This document shows positions 8,657-16,926 of a stretch of 64,000 bases of DNA, in pieces. The position numbers and the translations under genes are program-made. A model generated the notes under the pieces. The model made no database searches. It was not told where the DNA came from and saw only the letters and a program-made list of their open reading frames with translations. The DNA lies in NCBI RefSeq assembly GCF_013377785.1, contig NZ_JABXWT010000012.1, forward strand, positions 57,305 through 121,304. The letters are read 5' to 3'. The stretch comes from Ruegeria haliotis (GTDB taxonomy: Bacteria > Pseudomonadota > Alphaproteobacteria > Rhodobacterales > Rhodobacteraceae). Position 1 is the stretch's first letter. Each line of letters begins with the position of its first letter.

Positions 8657-9187
8657 TCAGGGCAGCCATGTCACGTCGCAGTTGATCCGCTGGAAGAACG
8701 ACATCAGGTCTTCACGTGCCATTGCCACAGTCCGGTCATTGACCAGCGGGTGCATGTTAATGACATCCGCCTGTTGCGTGGCTGCATCCATGAAGAACCG
8801 CACGTTGTTTTCCACACCGTTGATCATCGCCAACGGGCTGACCGCACCGGGTCGAATGCCAAGGTTTTGAAACAGGCGATCTGCCGAGCCAAACGATAGG
8901 TTGCCGATCTCAAGCTCGGCGCCCAGCGCCTTGAGATCAATCTCGCGGCTTTGTTCCAGCGTCACCAGATAGTTCCGCTTTTTCTTATCGCGCAAATACA
9001 GATTCTTGAGCCGTAGGGTGTTTTCACCCGGCACCATGAATTGGCCTTCGACCCCCTTGGCATCCTCGACGGTGCGCAACGGGACATGAGTGTGCAGGCG
9101 ATAGGTCAGCCCCCAATCATCCAGCTGCGCCAGCAGCGCATCGGAACTGAGCGGCAATGAGTCCTGAAAAACGGATGACGCGTCCAT
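8657..9187 (-). CDS. YbaK/ProX-type aminoacyl-tRNA deacylase
   Basis: Cytoplasmic protein of 176 residues belonging to the YbaK/prolyl-tRNA editing superfamily. Hallmarks are LKNLYLRDKKKRNYLVTL (about 61-78), the LSFGSADRLFQNLGIRPGAVSPLAMING stretch (about 99-127) and the C-terminal NMHPLVNDRTVAM. The layout matches the free-standing ProX/PrdX group that removes wrongly attached Ala from tRNA-Pro. An AGGAGG ribosome site sits 6 bases before the ATG. It faces the racemase-like gene and ends 17 bases from it. Confidence 0.85.
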   Translation of the reverse strand: MDASSVFQDSLPLSSDALLAQLDDWGLTYRLHTHVPLRTVEDAKGVEGQFMVPGENTLRLKNLYLRDKKKRNYLVTLEQSREIDLKALGAELEIGNLSFGSADRLFQNLGIRPGAVSPLAMINGVENNVRFFMDAATQQADVINMHPLVNDRTVAMAREDLMSFFQRINCDVTWLP

Positions 9188-9275
9188 GGGAACCTCCTAT
9201 CTGACGCGCTCATCGCCTAACGCGGACAGAATTTCAAGCCGGGACAGGCCTGAAGATCAGTGCTAGCGTGCCGCC

Positions 9276-9794
9276 ATGAAAGTGACGCGCAATACACAAA
9301 ACCAACTGATCCTGGCCGATACTCCGTGGTTCATTGGCATCATGCTGGTCTTCTTTATCATGGCGTTTGTCGGCCCCGGCATCCTATTGATGAGTACCGG
9401 TGCTGAAAACATCTGGTTCGGGTTGATATTTGCCCTTGGCGGTGGCGGGCTGGGATTTGGGGCCTTTTGCGTCTTTGTCCGGCGTGTGCAGGTGATACTG
9501 GACCGGCACAAAGATCGCATCCTGATCCGGCGGCAATCGGTTTTTGGATATGAAGCGGTGGAACATGTTCTTTCAAACCTGTCCCATGCCGAGCTTGAAA
9601 GCACGGTATCGACAAGCGATGGACGGAGATCGACGCTCTATCGCCCCGTTCTGGTTCTGGACGAAGGCATGAGCGCCGGGCGCCATCCGATTGCCGAGGC
9701 GTATTCCAATGGTCGGGGGTCGCATAGGCTGGTTGATGCGATCAATGAATGGTTGCCCGCGCGCAAGGTTGACTCTCACACCCAATCCCCCTAA
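9276..9794 (+). CDS. Two-helix membrane protein, unknown function
   Basis: Protein of 172 residues not assigned to a named family. Two hydrophobic helices lie at about 18-40 (WFIGIMLVFFIMAFVGPGILL) and 46-66, followed by a soluble domain of about 100 residues. The soluble part starts with VQVILDRHKDRILIRR and holds FGYEAVEHVLSNLSHAELE. This has the flavour of small bacterial PH-like membrane proteins, but I cannot prove it. It lies on the plus strand 160 bases before ffh and diverges from the deacylase gene. No regulatory site is evident. Confidence 0.6.
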   Translation: MKVTRNTQNQLILADTPWFIGIMLVFFIMAFVGPGILLMSTGAENIWFGLIFALGGGGLGFGAFCVFVRRVQVILDRHKDRILIRRQSVFGYEAVEHVLSNLSHAELESTVSTSDGRRSTLYRPVLVLDEGMSAGRHPIAEAYSNGRGSHRLVDAINEWLPARKVDSHTQSP

Positions 9795-9853
9795 ATCCCC
9801 TCCCAACATCCGGAAGCCTCTCGATCTTCCGGTCCCTTGAGTCGTTCAGGGAT

Positions 9854-9888
9854 CGCCCCCCACCAGCGTGTTACGCCCGTGGGGGCGT
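9854..9888 (+). terminator. Hairpin between the membrane protein gene and ffh
   Basis: GC-rich inverted repeat CGCCCCCCAC (9854-9863) and GTGGGGGCG (9879-9887), with one bulged C, followed by TTTG. It could end the transcript of the preceding gene, or be the first part of a structured ffh leader. Confidence 0.45.
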
Positions 9889-9900
9889 TTGTGCATTTAA

Positions 9901-9939
9901 CCGGTGCTTCCTATTTGGGGGGTGCTACGTCCAAACCGG
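9901..9939 (+). promoter_or_regulatory. Possible structured leader of ffh
   Basis: Just before the ffh ATG, CCGGT (9901-9905) can pair with ACCGG (9935-9939), and TTGG (9915-9918) with CCAA (9931-9934), giving a nested hairpin with a G-rich loop. It is followed by TAAGGGGG, which would serve as the ribosome site. Whether this is a regulatory RNA or chance pairing is open; it does not match the conserved SRP RNA loop. Confidence 0.3.
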
Positions 9940-9956
9940 CTAAGGGGGCCGCAGGC

Positions 9957-11465
9957 ATGTTTGAAAATCTATCCGAACGCCTCTCTGGTGTCTTCGACCG
10001 GCTGACCAAACAAGGTGCGCTATCCGAAGAGGATGTCAAAACCGCCCTGCGCGAAGTGCGTGTGGCGCTGCTTGAGGCTGACGTCTCGCTGCCGGTTGCG
10101 CGTGAATTCGTCAAAAAGGTGCAGGATCAGGCCACCGGTCAGGCGGTAACCAAGTCGATCACCCCCGGTCAGCAGGTCGTCAAGATCGTACATGACACGC
10201 TGGTTGAGGTGCTGCGTGGCGAAGATGACCCCGGTGCGTTGAAGATCGACAACCCGCCTGCCCCCATCCTGATGGTCGGCCTGCAGGGTTCGGGTAAAAC
10301 AACAACCACCGGTAAGCTGGCCAAGCGCCTGAAAGAGAAAGAGGGCAAGAAGGTCCTGATGGCCTCGCTGGACGTCTACCGCCCGGCCGCGATGGATCAG
10401 TTGGCGGTACTGGGCACACAGGTCGGCGTCGATACCCTGCCGATCGTTCCGGGCCAGAAACCGGTCGATATCGCCAAGCGCGCCAAACAGCAAGCGACGC
10501 TGGGTGGCTATGACGTCTACATGCTCGATACTGCGGGCCGTCTGCACATCGACGAAGTGCTGATGAACGAGGTCGAGCAGGTTCGCAACGCAGTCGACCC
10601 GCGCGAAACCCTGCTGGTCGTTGATGGTCTGACCGGTCAGGTCGCCGTTGAAGTGGCCGAGGAATTCGAAGCCAAGGTCGGTATCTCGGGCGTGGTTCTG
10701 ACGCGGATGGATGGTGACGGGCGCGGCGGTGCGGCGTTGTCGATGCGCGCGGTCACCGGCAAACCGATCCGCTTCGTCGGTCTGGGCGAAAAGATGGATG
10801 CGCTCGAAACGTTCGAGCCGGACCGGATCGCCGGTCGTATTCTGGGTATGGGCGACATCGTTGCTCTGGTCGAAAAAGCCCAGGAAACGATGGAGATGGA
10901 ACAGACCGAGCGCATGATGAAGCGCATGGTCAAGGGTCAGTTCAACATGAACGACCTGAAGATGCAGCTGGAACAGATGATCCAGATGGGCGGCATGCAG
11001 GGCATGATGGGTATGATGCCCGGCATGGGTAAAATGGCCAAGCAGATGGATCAGGCGGGTTTGGACGACAAGATCCTGCGCCAGCAGATCGCGCTGATCC
11101 AGTCGATGACCAAGCGCGAACGTGCTAATCCGCAACTGCTGCAGGCCAGCCGCAAAAAGCGGATCGCGGCGGGTTCAGGGATGGAGGTCAGCGACCTCAA
11201 CAAACTGCTCAAGATGCACCGGCAGATGTCGGACATGATGAAGAAGATGGGCAAGATGGGCAAAGGCAAGATGCTGAAACAGGCCATGAAAGGCATGTTC
11301 GGCAAAGGCGGCCCCTCGCCCGAAGACATGGCCGCAGGCATGGACCCCAAGGCGTTGGAACAGGCGGCGAAGGCGATGGGTGGCAAGATGCCCGGTGGTA
11401 TGCCCGGCATGGGCGGCGGCATGGGCCTGCCCCCGGGCTTGAGCGGGTTCGGAAAGAAAAAGTGA
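9957..11465 (+). CDS. ffh: Signal recognition particle GTPase Ffh
   Basis: Protein component of the signal recognition particle, 502 residues. It binds signal sequences of nascent membrane proteins together with 4.5S RNA and docks on FtsY. The N domain (about 1-90) begins MFENLSERLSGVFDRL. The G domain has the P-loop GLQGSGKTTT (about 107-116), DVYRPAA, DTAGR and TRMDGD. The C-terminal M domain (from about 320) is methionine-rich with repeated MxGM and KMGKM runs, ending in a glycine-rich tail. The frame is open 40 codons upstream, but the ATG at 9957 fits the family and has a G-rich ribosome site. Confidence 0.97.
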   Translation: MFENLSERLSGVFDRLTKQGALSEEDVKTALREVRVALLEADVSLPVAREFVKKVQDQATGQAVTKSITPGQQVVKIVHDTLVEVLRGEDDPGALKIDNPPAPILMVGLQGSGKTTTTGKLAKRLKEKEGKKVLMASLDVYRPAAMDQLAVLGTQVGVDTLPIVPGQKPVDIAKRAKQQATLGGYDVYMLDTAGRLHIDEVLMNEVEQVRNAVDPRETLLVVDGLTGQVAVEVAEEFEAKVGISGVVLTRMDGDGRGGAALSMRAVTGKPIRFVGLGEKMDALETFEPDRIAGRILGMGDIVALVEKAQETMEMEQTERMMKRMVKGQFNMNDLKMQLEQMIQMGGMQGMMGMMPGMGKMAKQMDQAGLDDKILRQQIALIQSMTKRERANPQLLQASRKKRIAAGSGMEVSDLNKLLKMHRQMSDMMKKMGKMGKGKMLKQAMKGMFGKGGPSPEDMAAGMDPKALEQAAKAMGGKMPGGMPGMGGGMGLPPGLSGFGKKK

Positions 11466-11506
11466 CACCAGCACGCTGCACCCAGCCCCCGTCCGGAAAG
11501 GCGGCG

Positions 11507-12019
11507 ATGGCAGCAGCGCAATATCGCGCGGCCCTGCCGGTCATTCAAACCCGGCGGCTGGTTCTTCGTGCGCCCACTTTGGACGACCTTCCTGTATGGA
11601 CGTCGATCTGTCAGGACAGCTTTGGCGATACCGCGCAAGAAGCATGGACCGAGTTTTCCTACTATACATCCGGCTGGCTTCTGCATGGTCACGGCCTGTT
11701 CACGGTTACGCTGAGAGAGGATGATCAGGTCATTGGCTTCGTCATTCTGGGCCTCGAATGGGACGATCAGGAGCCCGAGCTTGGTTATATGTTCAGCACC
11801 GAACACCGCATGCAAGGCTACGCAACTGAGGCGTGCACTGCGGTTCGCGACTTCGGATTTGACCTGCTCGGATCGGGGCAGTTCGTAAGCTACGTGTCGG
11901 CATCCAATGCCCGCTCAAACGCACTCGCAGCCCGCTTGGGCGCGGCGCGAGACAAAGCTGTCGAACACAGCTTTGGTCCAGATCAGCATGTCTGGCGTTA
12001 CGGCGAGGTGCAGGCATGA
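11507..12019 (+). CDS. GNAT-family N-acetyltransferase (first of three)
   Basis: RimJ/RimL-like acetyltransferase of 170 residues from ATG 11507, which has GGAAAGG upstream. A GTG at 11462 that overlaps the ffh stop codon is an alternative start. The family start TRRLVLRAP (near residue 13), the central LGYMFSTEHRMQGYATEA acetyl-CoA loop and the NARSNALAARLGA helix are all present. It is the first of three tandem GNAT genes joined by ATGA overlaps between ffh and the chorismate mutase gene. The acetylated target (protein N-terminus, peptide or small molecule) is unknown. Confidence 0.82.
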   Translation: MAAAQYRAALPVIQTRRLVLRAPTLDDLPVWTSICQDSFGDTAQEAWTEFSYYTSGWLLHGHGLFTVTLREDDQVIGFVILGLEWDDQEPELGYMFSTEHRMQGYATEACTAVRDFGFDLLGSGQFVSYVSASNARSNALAARLGAARDKAVEHSFGPDQHVWRYGEVQA

Positions 12020-12567
12020 CACTCACCCTTGCCATACCGACACTGGAGACAGAACGCCTGATCATGCGGGCGCCCTCCGAGGCTGATCTGGATGCGGATG
12101 CTGCGTTCTTCGCCAGCGATGCCGCAAGGTTCGTTGGTGGCCCGCTGCGCCGGGATGAAACATGGCGGGTTGTTGCCTCGCTTCTGGGTCATTGGGCACT
12201 GCGCGGCTATGGGTACTGGAGCGTCGATGAAAAGGACACCGGGGCCTATGTCGGACGGATCGGCCTGTGGTTCCCCGAAGGCTGGCCCGAGCCCGAAATC
12301 GGCTGGACGCTTCTGAACCATGCCACCGGCAAAGGCTATGCGACCGAGGCCGCGCTGGCCGCGCGCGCGCATGCCTATGATGTACTGGGCTGGGAAACAG
12401 CGATCTCGCTGATCGATCTGGACAATCACGCCAGCAAAGCCGTGGCCAAACGCTTGGGCGCGCAGTTCGAATATCACTATGAACACCCAAAGTTTGGCAC
12501 CACCGAAATCTGGCGGCACCCGGCACCGGGCGATCTGGTGAATGGCGGGATGGAGGCCTACGCATGA
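12016..12567 (+). CDS. GNAT-family N-acetyltransferase (second of three)
   Basis: RimJ/RimL-like acetyltransferase of 183 residues. It opens with TLETERLIMRAPSEADLD and has the acetyl-CoA loop EIGWTLLNHATGKGYATEAA (near 94-113) and the NHASKAVAKRLGAQ helix. Its ATG overlaps the stop codon of the first GNAT gene by four bases, and its own stop overlaps the third. It is closer to the third copy than to the first: both carry a GGP(L/K) stretch near residue 40 and a LGHWALRGYG / LGHWALNGYG segment, which suggests a local duplication. Confidence 0.88.
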   Translation: MTLTLAIPTLETERLIMRAPSEADLDADAAFFASDAARFVGGPLRRDETWRVVASLLGHWALRGYGYWSVDEKDTGAYVGRIGLWFPEGWPEPEIGWTLLNHATGKGYATEAALAARAHAYDVLGWETAISLIDLDNHASKAVAKRLGAQFEYHYEHPKFGTTEIWRHPAPGDLVNGGMEAYA

Positions 12568-13118
12568 CCTCCTTCAGCATCCCCAGCGTTGAAACCGAAC
12601 GCCTGATCCTGCGTGCGCCACATCAAGATGACCTTCCGGCGATGACCGCGTTTTTTGCGACTGATCGTAGTCACATGGTCGGCGGGCCGAAAGATGCTGC
12701 AGGCAGTTGGTCCTCGTTAGCAAGCCGATTGGGCCATTGGGCGCTGAACGGATATGGCTTGTGGCATCTGACCGAGAAATCCAGCGGTGATTTCGTCGGC
12801 TGGGCTGGCATGATCTATGCACCCGGCTGGCATGAACCCGAACTGGGCTGGGCGCTGATGGCGCAGGCCGAGGGCAAGGGGCTTGGCTTTGAGGCCGCGC
12901 AGGCCGCACGCGACTATGCCGCCCGCCATCAAGGCCTGAATGGCGTCATGAGCTATATTGCGCATGCCAACAACCGCTCTCGGGTACTGGCCGAGCGCCT
13001 TGGTGCAACGCTGGAGCATGAGAATGCCGAGCTGTTGGGCAAACGCGCTCAGATCTGGCGCCACCCGACAATTGACCTGGCGACCCCCGCTTTGACCACC
13101 GAGAGGACCGGCCAATGA
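12564..13118 (+). CDS. GNAT-family N-acetyltransferase (third of three)
   Basis: RimJ/RimL-like acetyltransferase of 184 residues with SVETERLILRAPHQDDLP at the start, the ELGWALMAQAEGKGLGFEAA acetyl-CoA loop and NNRSRVLAERLGATL. ATGA overlaps link it to the second GNAT gene upstream and to the chorismate mutase gene downstream, so all four are likely translated from one message that may begin at ffh. The similarity to the second copy points to tandem duplication; substrates may have diverged. Confidence 0.88.
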   Translation: MTSFSIPSVETERLILRAPHQDDLPAMTAFFATDRSHMVGGPKDAAGSWSSLASRLGHWALNGYGLWHLTEKSSGDFVGWAGMIYAPGWHEPELGWALMAQAEGKGLGFEAAQAARDYAARHQGLNGVMSYIAHANNRSRVLAERLGATLEHENAELLGKRAQIWRHPTIDLATPALTTERTGQ

Positions 13119-13411
13119 CCAACCCCGTGACACAAGCTGCCACGCTGTTGAAAGAGCATCGCGAAAGCATTGACCGGCTGGACGCGATCCTTGTCTACAC
13201 GCTGGGCGAACGGTTCAAGCACACGCAGGCCGTTGGCAAGCTCAAGGCGACACACGACCTTCCCCCGTCCGATCCCTCGCGCGAGGCTGCGCAGATCGCA
13301 CGGTTAGAAGACCTGGCGAAAGAGGCCGATCTGGACCCCGACTTTGCCAAGGCTTTCCTGAATTTCATCATTCAGGAAGTCATTCGACACCACAAGAAAC
13401 ATCAGAATTAA
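13115..13411 (+). CDS. Chorismate mutase (AroQ type)
   Basis: All-helical chorismate mutase of 98 residues, which turns chorismate into prephenate in Phe and Tyr synthesis. It shows the AroQ pattern: [40 protein letters not shown] with spaced Arg and Lys residues, and the C-terminal [15 protein letters not shown] helix. As a free-standing domain without prephenate dehydratase it is near the usual length of 90-100. Its ATG overlaps the third GNAT stop codon. It is followed after 68 bases by rpsP, which has its own strong ribosome site. Confidence 0.88.
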   Translation: MTNPVTQAATLLKEHRESIDRLDAILVYTLGERFKHTQAVGKLKATHDLPPSDPSREAAQIARLEDLAKEADLDPDFAKAFLNFIIQEVIRHHKKHQN

Positions 13412-13479
13412 CCGGAAACGATCCCGGCTCAACCAAAAGACACGCCTCTGGCGTGATGCCATTCAAAGGAGATACCACC

Positions 13480-13869
13480 ATGGCTATGAAAATTCGTCTC
13501 GCCCGCGGCGGCTCGAAAAAACGTCCCTTCTATCGCATCGTGGCTGCTGACAGCCGCATGCCACGCGACGGCCGTTTCATCGAAAAGCTGGGCACCTACA
13601 ACCCGCTGCTGCCCAAAGACAGCGAAGAGCGCGTGAAAATGAACGTCGAGCGCGTTCAGTACTGGCTGGACCAGGGCGCACAGCCCACCGACCGGATCGC
13701 CCGCATGCTGGAAGCTGCCGGTACCCGTGACAAGGCCGAGCGTAGCAACCCCAACAAGGGTACCCCGGGCAAGAAAGCGCAGGAACGCGTGGAAGAGAAA
13801 GCTGCCAAGGCTGCTGCTGCCGCCGAAGCCGCTGCTGCACCGGCTGAAGAAGTCGCGGCAGAAGAATAA
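13480..13869 (+). CDS. rpsP: 30S ribosomal protein S16
   Basis: Ribosomal protein bS16, 129 residues, needed for 30S assembly. It starts [21 protein letters not shown], and the ATG at 13480 has AAAGGAGA 7 bases upstream; earlier in-frame ATGs lack a good site. The core S16 domain ends near residue 85. The remaining C-terminal tail is Ala/Glu/Lys-rich low complexity, which is common in alphaproteobacterial S16. The position ahead of rimM, trmD and rplS is the conserved bacterial order, here with inserted genes. Confidence 0.97.
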   Translation: MAMKIRLARGGSKKRPFYRIVAADSRMPRDGRFIEKLGTYNPLLPKDSEERVKMNVERVQYWLDQGAQPTDRIARMLEAAGTRDKAERSNPNKGTPGKKAQERVEEKAAKAAAAAEAAAAPAEEVAAEE

Positions 13870-13881
13870 GCAGTCGGTCGC

Positions 13882-14517
13882 GTGCAGGATCAGGCTTTCA
13901 CCGACGATTTTCGCGCGCAGTTCGATCTGTTGATGCGGCTCCGGCGCGATGTGCGCCGGTTCCGCACCGACGCGATAGATGAGGCGGTGCTGACGCGCTG
14001 CCTCGACGCGTTTCGACTGGCCCCCTCGGTGGGGCTGAGCGAACCCTGGCGCGTCATTCGCGTCGAAAGCCCGGCGGCGCGTGCCGCTGCGCTTGAAAAT
14101 TTCCAAACGGCCAATGATCTGGCCCTTCAAGGGTATTCCGGCGAAAAGGCGCAGCTATACAGTCGCCTGAAACTGTCCGGCATGCAGGAGGCACCGGTAC
14201 AGCTGGCTGTTTTCTGTGATGATGCCACGGACAAGGGCTTGGGTCTGGGCGCGGTCACAATGCCCGAGATGCGGCGTTACTCCGTAGTCTCGGCCATCAC
14301 CATGTTTTGGCTGGCATTGCGGGCGCAAGGGCTGGGGTTGGGCTGGGTTTCGATCCTTGACCCCGACCGGATGACCCGCGATCTGAAGGTCTCTGATGAT
14401 TGGCAGCTGATCGGTTATTTCTGCGTCGGCTGGCCCGAAGAGGAATCGGACACGCCCGAGCTTGAGCGTGTCGGCTGGGAAACCCGTGACGACGCCCTAG
14501 CTATCGAAACGCGGTGA
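13882..14517 (+). CDS. bluB: 5,6-dimethylbenzimidazole synthase BluB
   Basis: Flavin-destroying nitroreductase-fold enzyme of 211 residues that makes the lower ligand base of vitamin B12 from reduced FMN. Diagnostic stretches are LRRDVRRFR (about 20-28), APSVGLSEPWRVIRV (about 47-61), LAVFCDDAT and TMPEMRRYSVVSAI, then GLGLGWVSI. They separate BluB from ordinary nitroreductases. The start is GTG at 13882, only 12 bases after rpsP, so it is probably co-transcribed with the ribosomal block. No other cobalamin gene is near. Confidence 0.88.
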   Translation: MQDQAFTDDFRAQFDLLMRLRRDVRRFRTDAIDEAVLTRCLDAFRLAPSVGLSEPWRVIRVESPAARAAALENFQTANDLALQGYSGEKAQLYSRLKLSGMQEAPVQLAVFCDDATDKGLGLGAVTMPEMRRYSVVSAITMFWLALRAQGLGLGWVSILDPDRMTRDLKVSDDWQLIGYFCVGWPEEESDTPELERVGWETRDDALAIETR

Positions 14518-14523
14518 GTGGGT

Positions 14524-14673
14524 ATGTTTGGATTGATACGACTTCCCATCCTGCTACTGATCGCTTTTATTGTCGGCGTGTTCTTTGAACGCTCCAACCA
14601 GCGCGAGGCCTGTGCCGCGCAGGGCAAATGGCAGGATGGACTATGTGTGACAACGGAAGGGCCAAATGAGTGA
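14524..14673 (+). CDS. 49-residue single-pass membrane protein
   Basis: Small open frame of 49 residues between bluB and rimM. It starts [20 protein letters not shown], one membrane helix at about 5-21, followed by a soluble tail [21 protein letters not shown] with two Cys (residues 29 and 40) that could pair outside the cytoplasm. The stop codon lies inside rimM (overlap 14666-14673), so translation may be coupled. Codon use resembles the neighbours, which argues for a real gene. Function unknown. Confidence 0.6.
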   Translation: MFGLIRLPILLLIAFIVGVFFERSNQREACAAQGKWQDGLCVTTEGPNE

Positions 14674-15169
14674 TCTGATCTGCGTTGGCAGCGTTGCAGG
14701 GTCTTATGGTGTGCGCGGTGAGGTGCGGCTGAAAAGCTTCTGCGCCGTTCCCGAGGACATCGAGGCCTATTCCCCACTGACCGACGAGAATGGCAAAGAG
14801 CGCTATCCACTCGTACTGACCCGCCCGATCAAAAACGGGTTCGCCGCACGGCTAGGAGGGGTTGAGACCAAGGAACAGGCCGATGCCATCAACGGGCTGC
14901 GCCTGTTTGCGCGGCGCGATCAGTTGCCCTCGCTTCCCGATGATGAATTCTACCACACCGATCTGATCGGGCTTGAGGTGTACGACACTGGTGGAGCCCT
15001 TCTCGGGACAGTTAAGTCCGTGATGAACCATGGTGCGGCGGATTTGCTGGAACTGCACGGGCCGGGCCTGAAGTCCACTGTGCTGCTGCCTTTCACACTG
15101 GAGGCCGTGCCCACTGTTGATCTGGACCAAGGTCGCATCGTCGCTGACCCGCCAGAAGGTCTTATCTGA
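14666..15169 (+). CDS. rimM: Ribosome maturation factor RimM
   Basis: 16S rRNA processing protein of 167 residues that binds S19 and helps form the 30S head. The N-terminal RimM domain opens [21 protein letters not shown]; the PRC-barrel part includes [18 protein letters not shown] and ends [25 protein letters not shown]. Length and motifs are standard. It overlaps the 49-residue gene by 8 bases upstream, and its TGA shares one base with the ATG of the sulfotransferase-like gene downstream. Confidence 0.95.
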   Translation: MSDLICVGSVAGSYGVRGEVRLKSFCAVPEDIEAYSPLTDENGKERYPLVLTRPIKNGFAARLGGVETKEQADAINGLRLFARRDQLPSLPDDEFYHTDLIGLEVYDTGGALLGTVKSVMNHGAADLLELHGPGLKSTVLLPFTLEAVPTVDLDQGRIVADPPEGLI

Positions 15170-15978
15170 TGCGGCGTGTTCTGCTGCATCTGGGCCTTCA
15201 CAAAACCGGCACGACTGCAGCGCAATCGTTTTTATATGAAAATCGCGAACTGATCTGGCCACATTTCTCGCTGATTTTGCCCTACAAGACACGCAAAGCC
15301 GGGTTGTCCGAAGCGGCAACACGGCATTCGATCTACCGGCTGGATGCCACTCTGAACGCATTCGGCACTCAGATGAACGATCTGTTGAATTCACTGGATT
15401 TCGGCACGCGGCGCGGGATGATCCTGAGTGAAGAGAACTTCTCGGGCTTGCGTCCCAGCAGAAACAGTGCCGAAGGGTACGCTGCGGCCCCGGAACTTGC
15501 TGCCGCTCTGGTCAACCTGATCCACCACCGTCTGCATGGTGAAGAGGTCGACATCACAGTGTATCTGTCCCTACGGCAGCGGGGGGGATGGTTGCGCAGC
15601 CTGTGGGCGCATGATCTGCAACACGCACGCCTGGTTCGGGATTTTGACGATTTTCGCGCCACCCTTGATCACCTGCCCTCGCTGCAGGAAACAGCAAACA
15701 GCATTCGGGACAGGCTGCCCCAGGTCTCGGTGCGGACAGAGTGGCTGGAAGACCTGCAAGCGCGCCGCTTTGGTCCGGGCGCGCCGTTTGCGGAATTCCT
15801 GAAGCTGCCACGTGACAAGGCCTCTCGGCTTGTTCCTCCTAAGCAATCCAATCACGGCCTGCCTGAGCCTGTGTTGGTCGAATTGTTGGCACTCAACCGG
15901 TCCTCGCTGGACGAAACCGCGCTGATCGCGCAAAAGAAGGCGGTTATCCAAAGTGCCCGCGACGAACTGATCGGCTGA
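15169..15978 (+). CDS. Sulfotransferase-like protein
   Basis: Protein of 269 residues with the start VLLHLGLHKTGTTAAQSFL (4-22), which matches the 5'-phosphosulfate loop of PAPS-dependent sulfotransferases. A second anchor for the 3'-phosphate may be the SLRQRGGWLRSLWAH region near 128-142, where Arg and Ser are well placed. The acceptor is unknown; roseobacter proteins of this type are usually linked to surface glycans or small molecules. Its ATG overlaps the rimM stop codon (TGATG), and it ends 2 bases before trmD, so it is embedded in a tRNA/ribosome maturation operon. Confidence 0.7.
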   Translation: MRRVLLHLGLHKTGTTAAQSFLYENRELIWPHFSLILPYKTRKAGLSEAATRHSIYRLDATLNAFGTQMNDLLNSLDFGTRRGMILSEENFSGLRPSRNSAEGYAAAPELAAALVNLIHHRLHGEEVDITVYLSLRQRGGWLRSLWAHDLQHARLVRDFDDFRATLDHLPSLQETANSIRDRLPQVSVRTEWLEDLQARRFGPGAPFAEFLKLPRDKASRLVPPKQSNHGLPEPVLVELLALNRSSLDETALIAQKKAVIQSARDELIG

Positions 15979-15980
15979 AC

Positions 15981-16790
15981 ATGTCTGACACGCCAAGTAA
16001 ATCTCACGGCCGCAAAGCCATCCGCCCGACCCTGAAACCGCGTGAGCTGCTAACGCCCACACCGGATTTGCATGGGGTTTGGAAGGCCAAGATCATCACG
16101 TTGTTTCCGGCGGCCTTTCCCGGCGTTCTGGGGGAAAGCCTGACCGGCAAAGCCCTGCAAGAGGGGTTGTGGCAGCTGGAAACCGTGGATCTGCGACAGT
16201 TCGGGGTCGGCAAGCACCGCAACGTCGATGACACGCCTGCTGGAGGCGGTGCGGGCATGGTTTTGCGCGCCGATGTGCTGGGTGAGGCCATTGAGCATAC
16301 GACGGCCGGCCTTCAAGGCAATTGGCCACTGATCTATCTCAGCCCGCGCGGGCGCCGGATGGATCAACGCATGATGCAAAATTTGGCGCGTTGCGATGGC
16401 ATGACGCTACTGTGTGGCCGCTTCGAAGGTGTGGATGAGCGGGTGCTGGAACATTACGGGGTCCAGGAAGTTTCACTGGGGGATTTTGTCATGACTGGTG
16501 GAGAGATTGCGGCACAGGCCTTGATCGACGCCACCGTGCGGTTGATCCCCGGTGTACTGGGCAATCAGGCGTCAACCGAAGAAGAGAGCTTTTCATCCGG
16601 CCTGTTGGAACATCCGCAATACACCCGACCAGCAGATTGGAAAGGCCGCCCTATTCCTGAGGTTCTGATGTCCGGCCACCATGGGCGCATTGCCGAATGG
16701 CGTCACAAAATGGCCGAGGATATCACCCGTGAACGTCGGCCGGATGTGTGGGAAAACTATACGGATTCTCAAAACGACAATCCCGATTAA
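15981..16790 (+). CDS. trmD: tRNA (guanine-N1-)-methyltransferase TrmD
   Basis: SPOUT methyltransferase of 269 residues that makes m1G37 in tRNAs reading CNN and prevents frameshifts. The enzyme proper begins near residue 34 (WKAKIITLFPAAFPG) after a basic, Pro-rich N-terminal extension. The knotted AdoMet site is seen as YLSPRGRRMDQ, LLCGRFEGVDERV and GDFVMTGGEIAA. The C-terminal domain ends with SGHHGRIAEWR. The gene follows the sulfotransferase-like gene by 2 bases. Confidence 0.95.
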   Translation: MSDTPSKSHGRKAIRPTLKPRELLTPTPDLHGVWKAKIITLFPAAFPGVLGESLTGKALQEGLWQLETVDLRQFGVGKHRNVDDTPAGGGAGMVLRADVLGEAIEHTTAGLQGNWPLIYLSPRGRRMDQRMMQNLARCDGMTLLCGRFEGVDERVLEHYGVQEVSLGDFVMTGGEIAAQALIDATVRLIPGVLGNQASTEEESFSSGLLEHPQYTRPADWKGRPIPEVLMSGHHGRIAEWRHKMAEDITRERRPDVWENYTDSQNDNPD

Positions 16791-16926
16791 CTTTCCGGTA
16801 TGTGGCCCACGTGCTGCAGATTCCAAATTTGGCCGATTGCCATTTGCAGTTGATCAAATCGGCAATTACTCCATTGACGGAGCCTGACGCATAACAGGGC
16901 TTTGAGAAATGTGAGACTGTCGAATT

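Noticed and set aside
9800..9956. SRP RNA (4.5S) gene upstream of ffh
   Set aside because: The conserved loop sequences of SRP RNA are not present; only unrelated hairpins are seen.
10020..11135. Minus-strand open frame opposite ffh
   Set aside because: Shadow of the ffh codons; composition is unlike a real protein.
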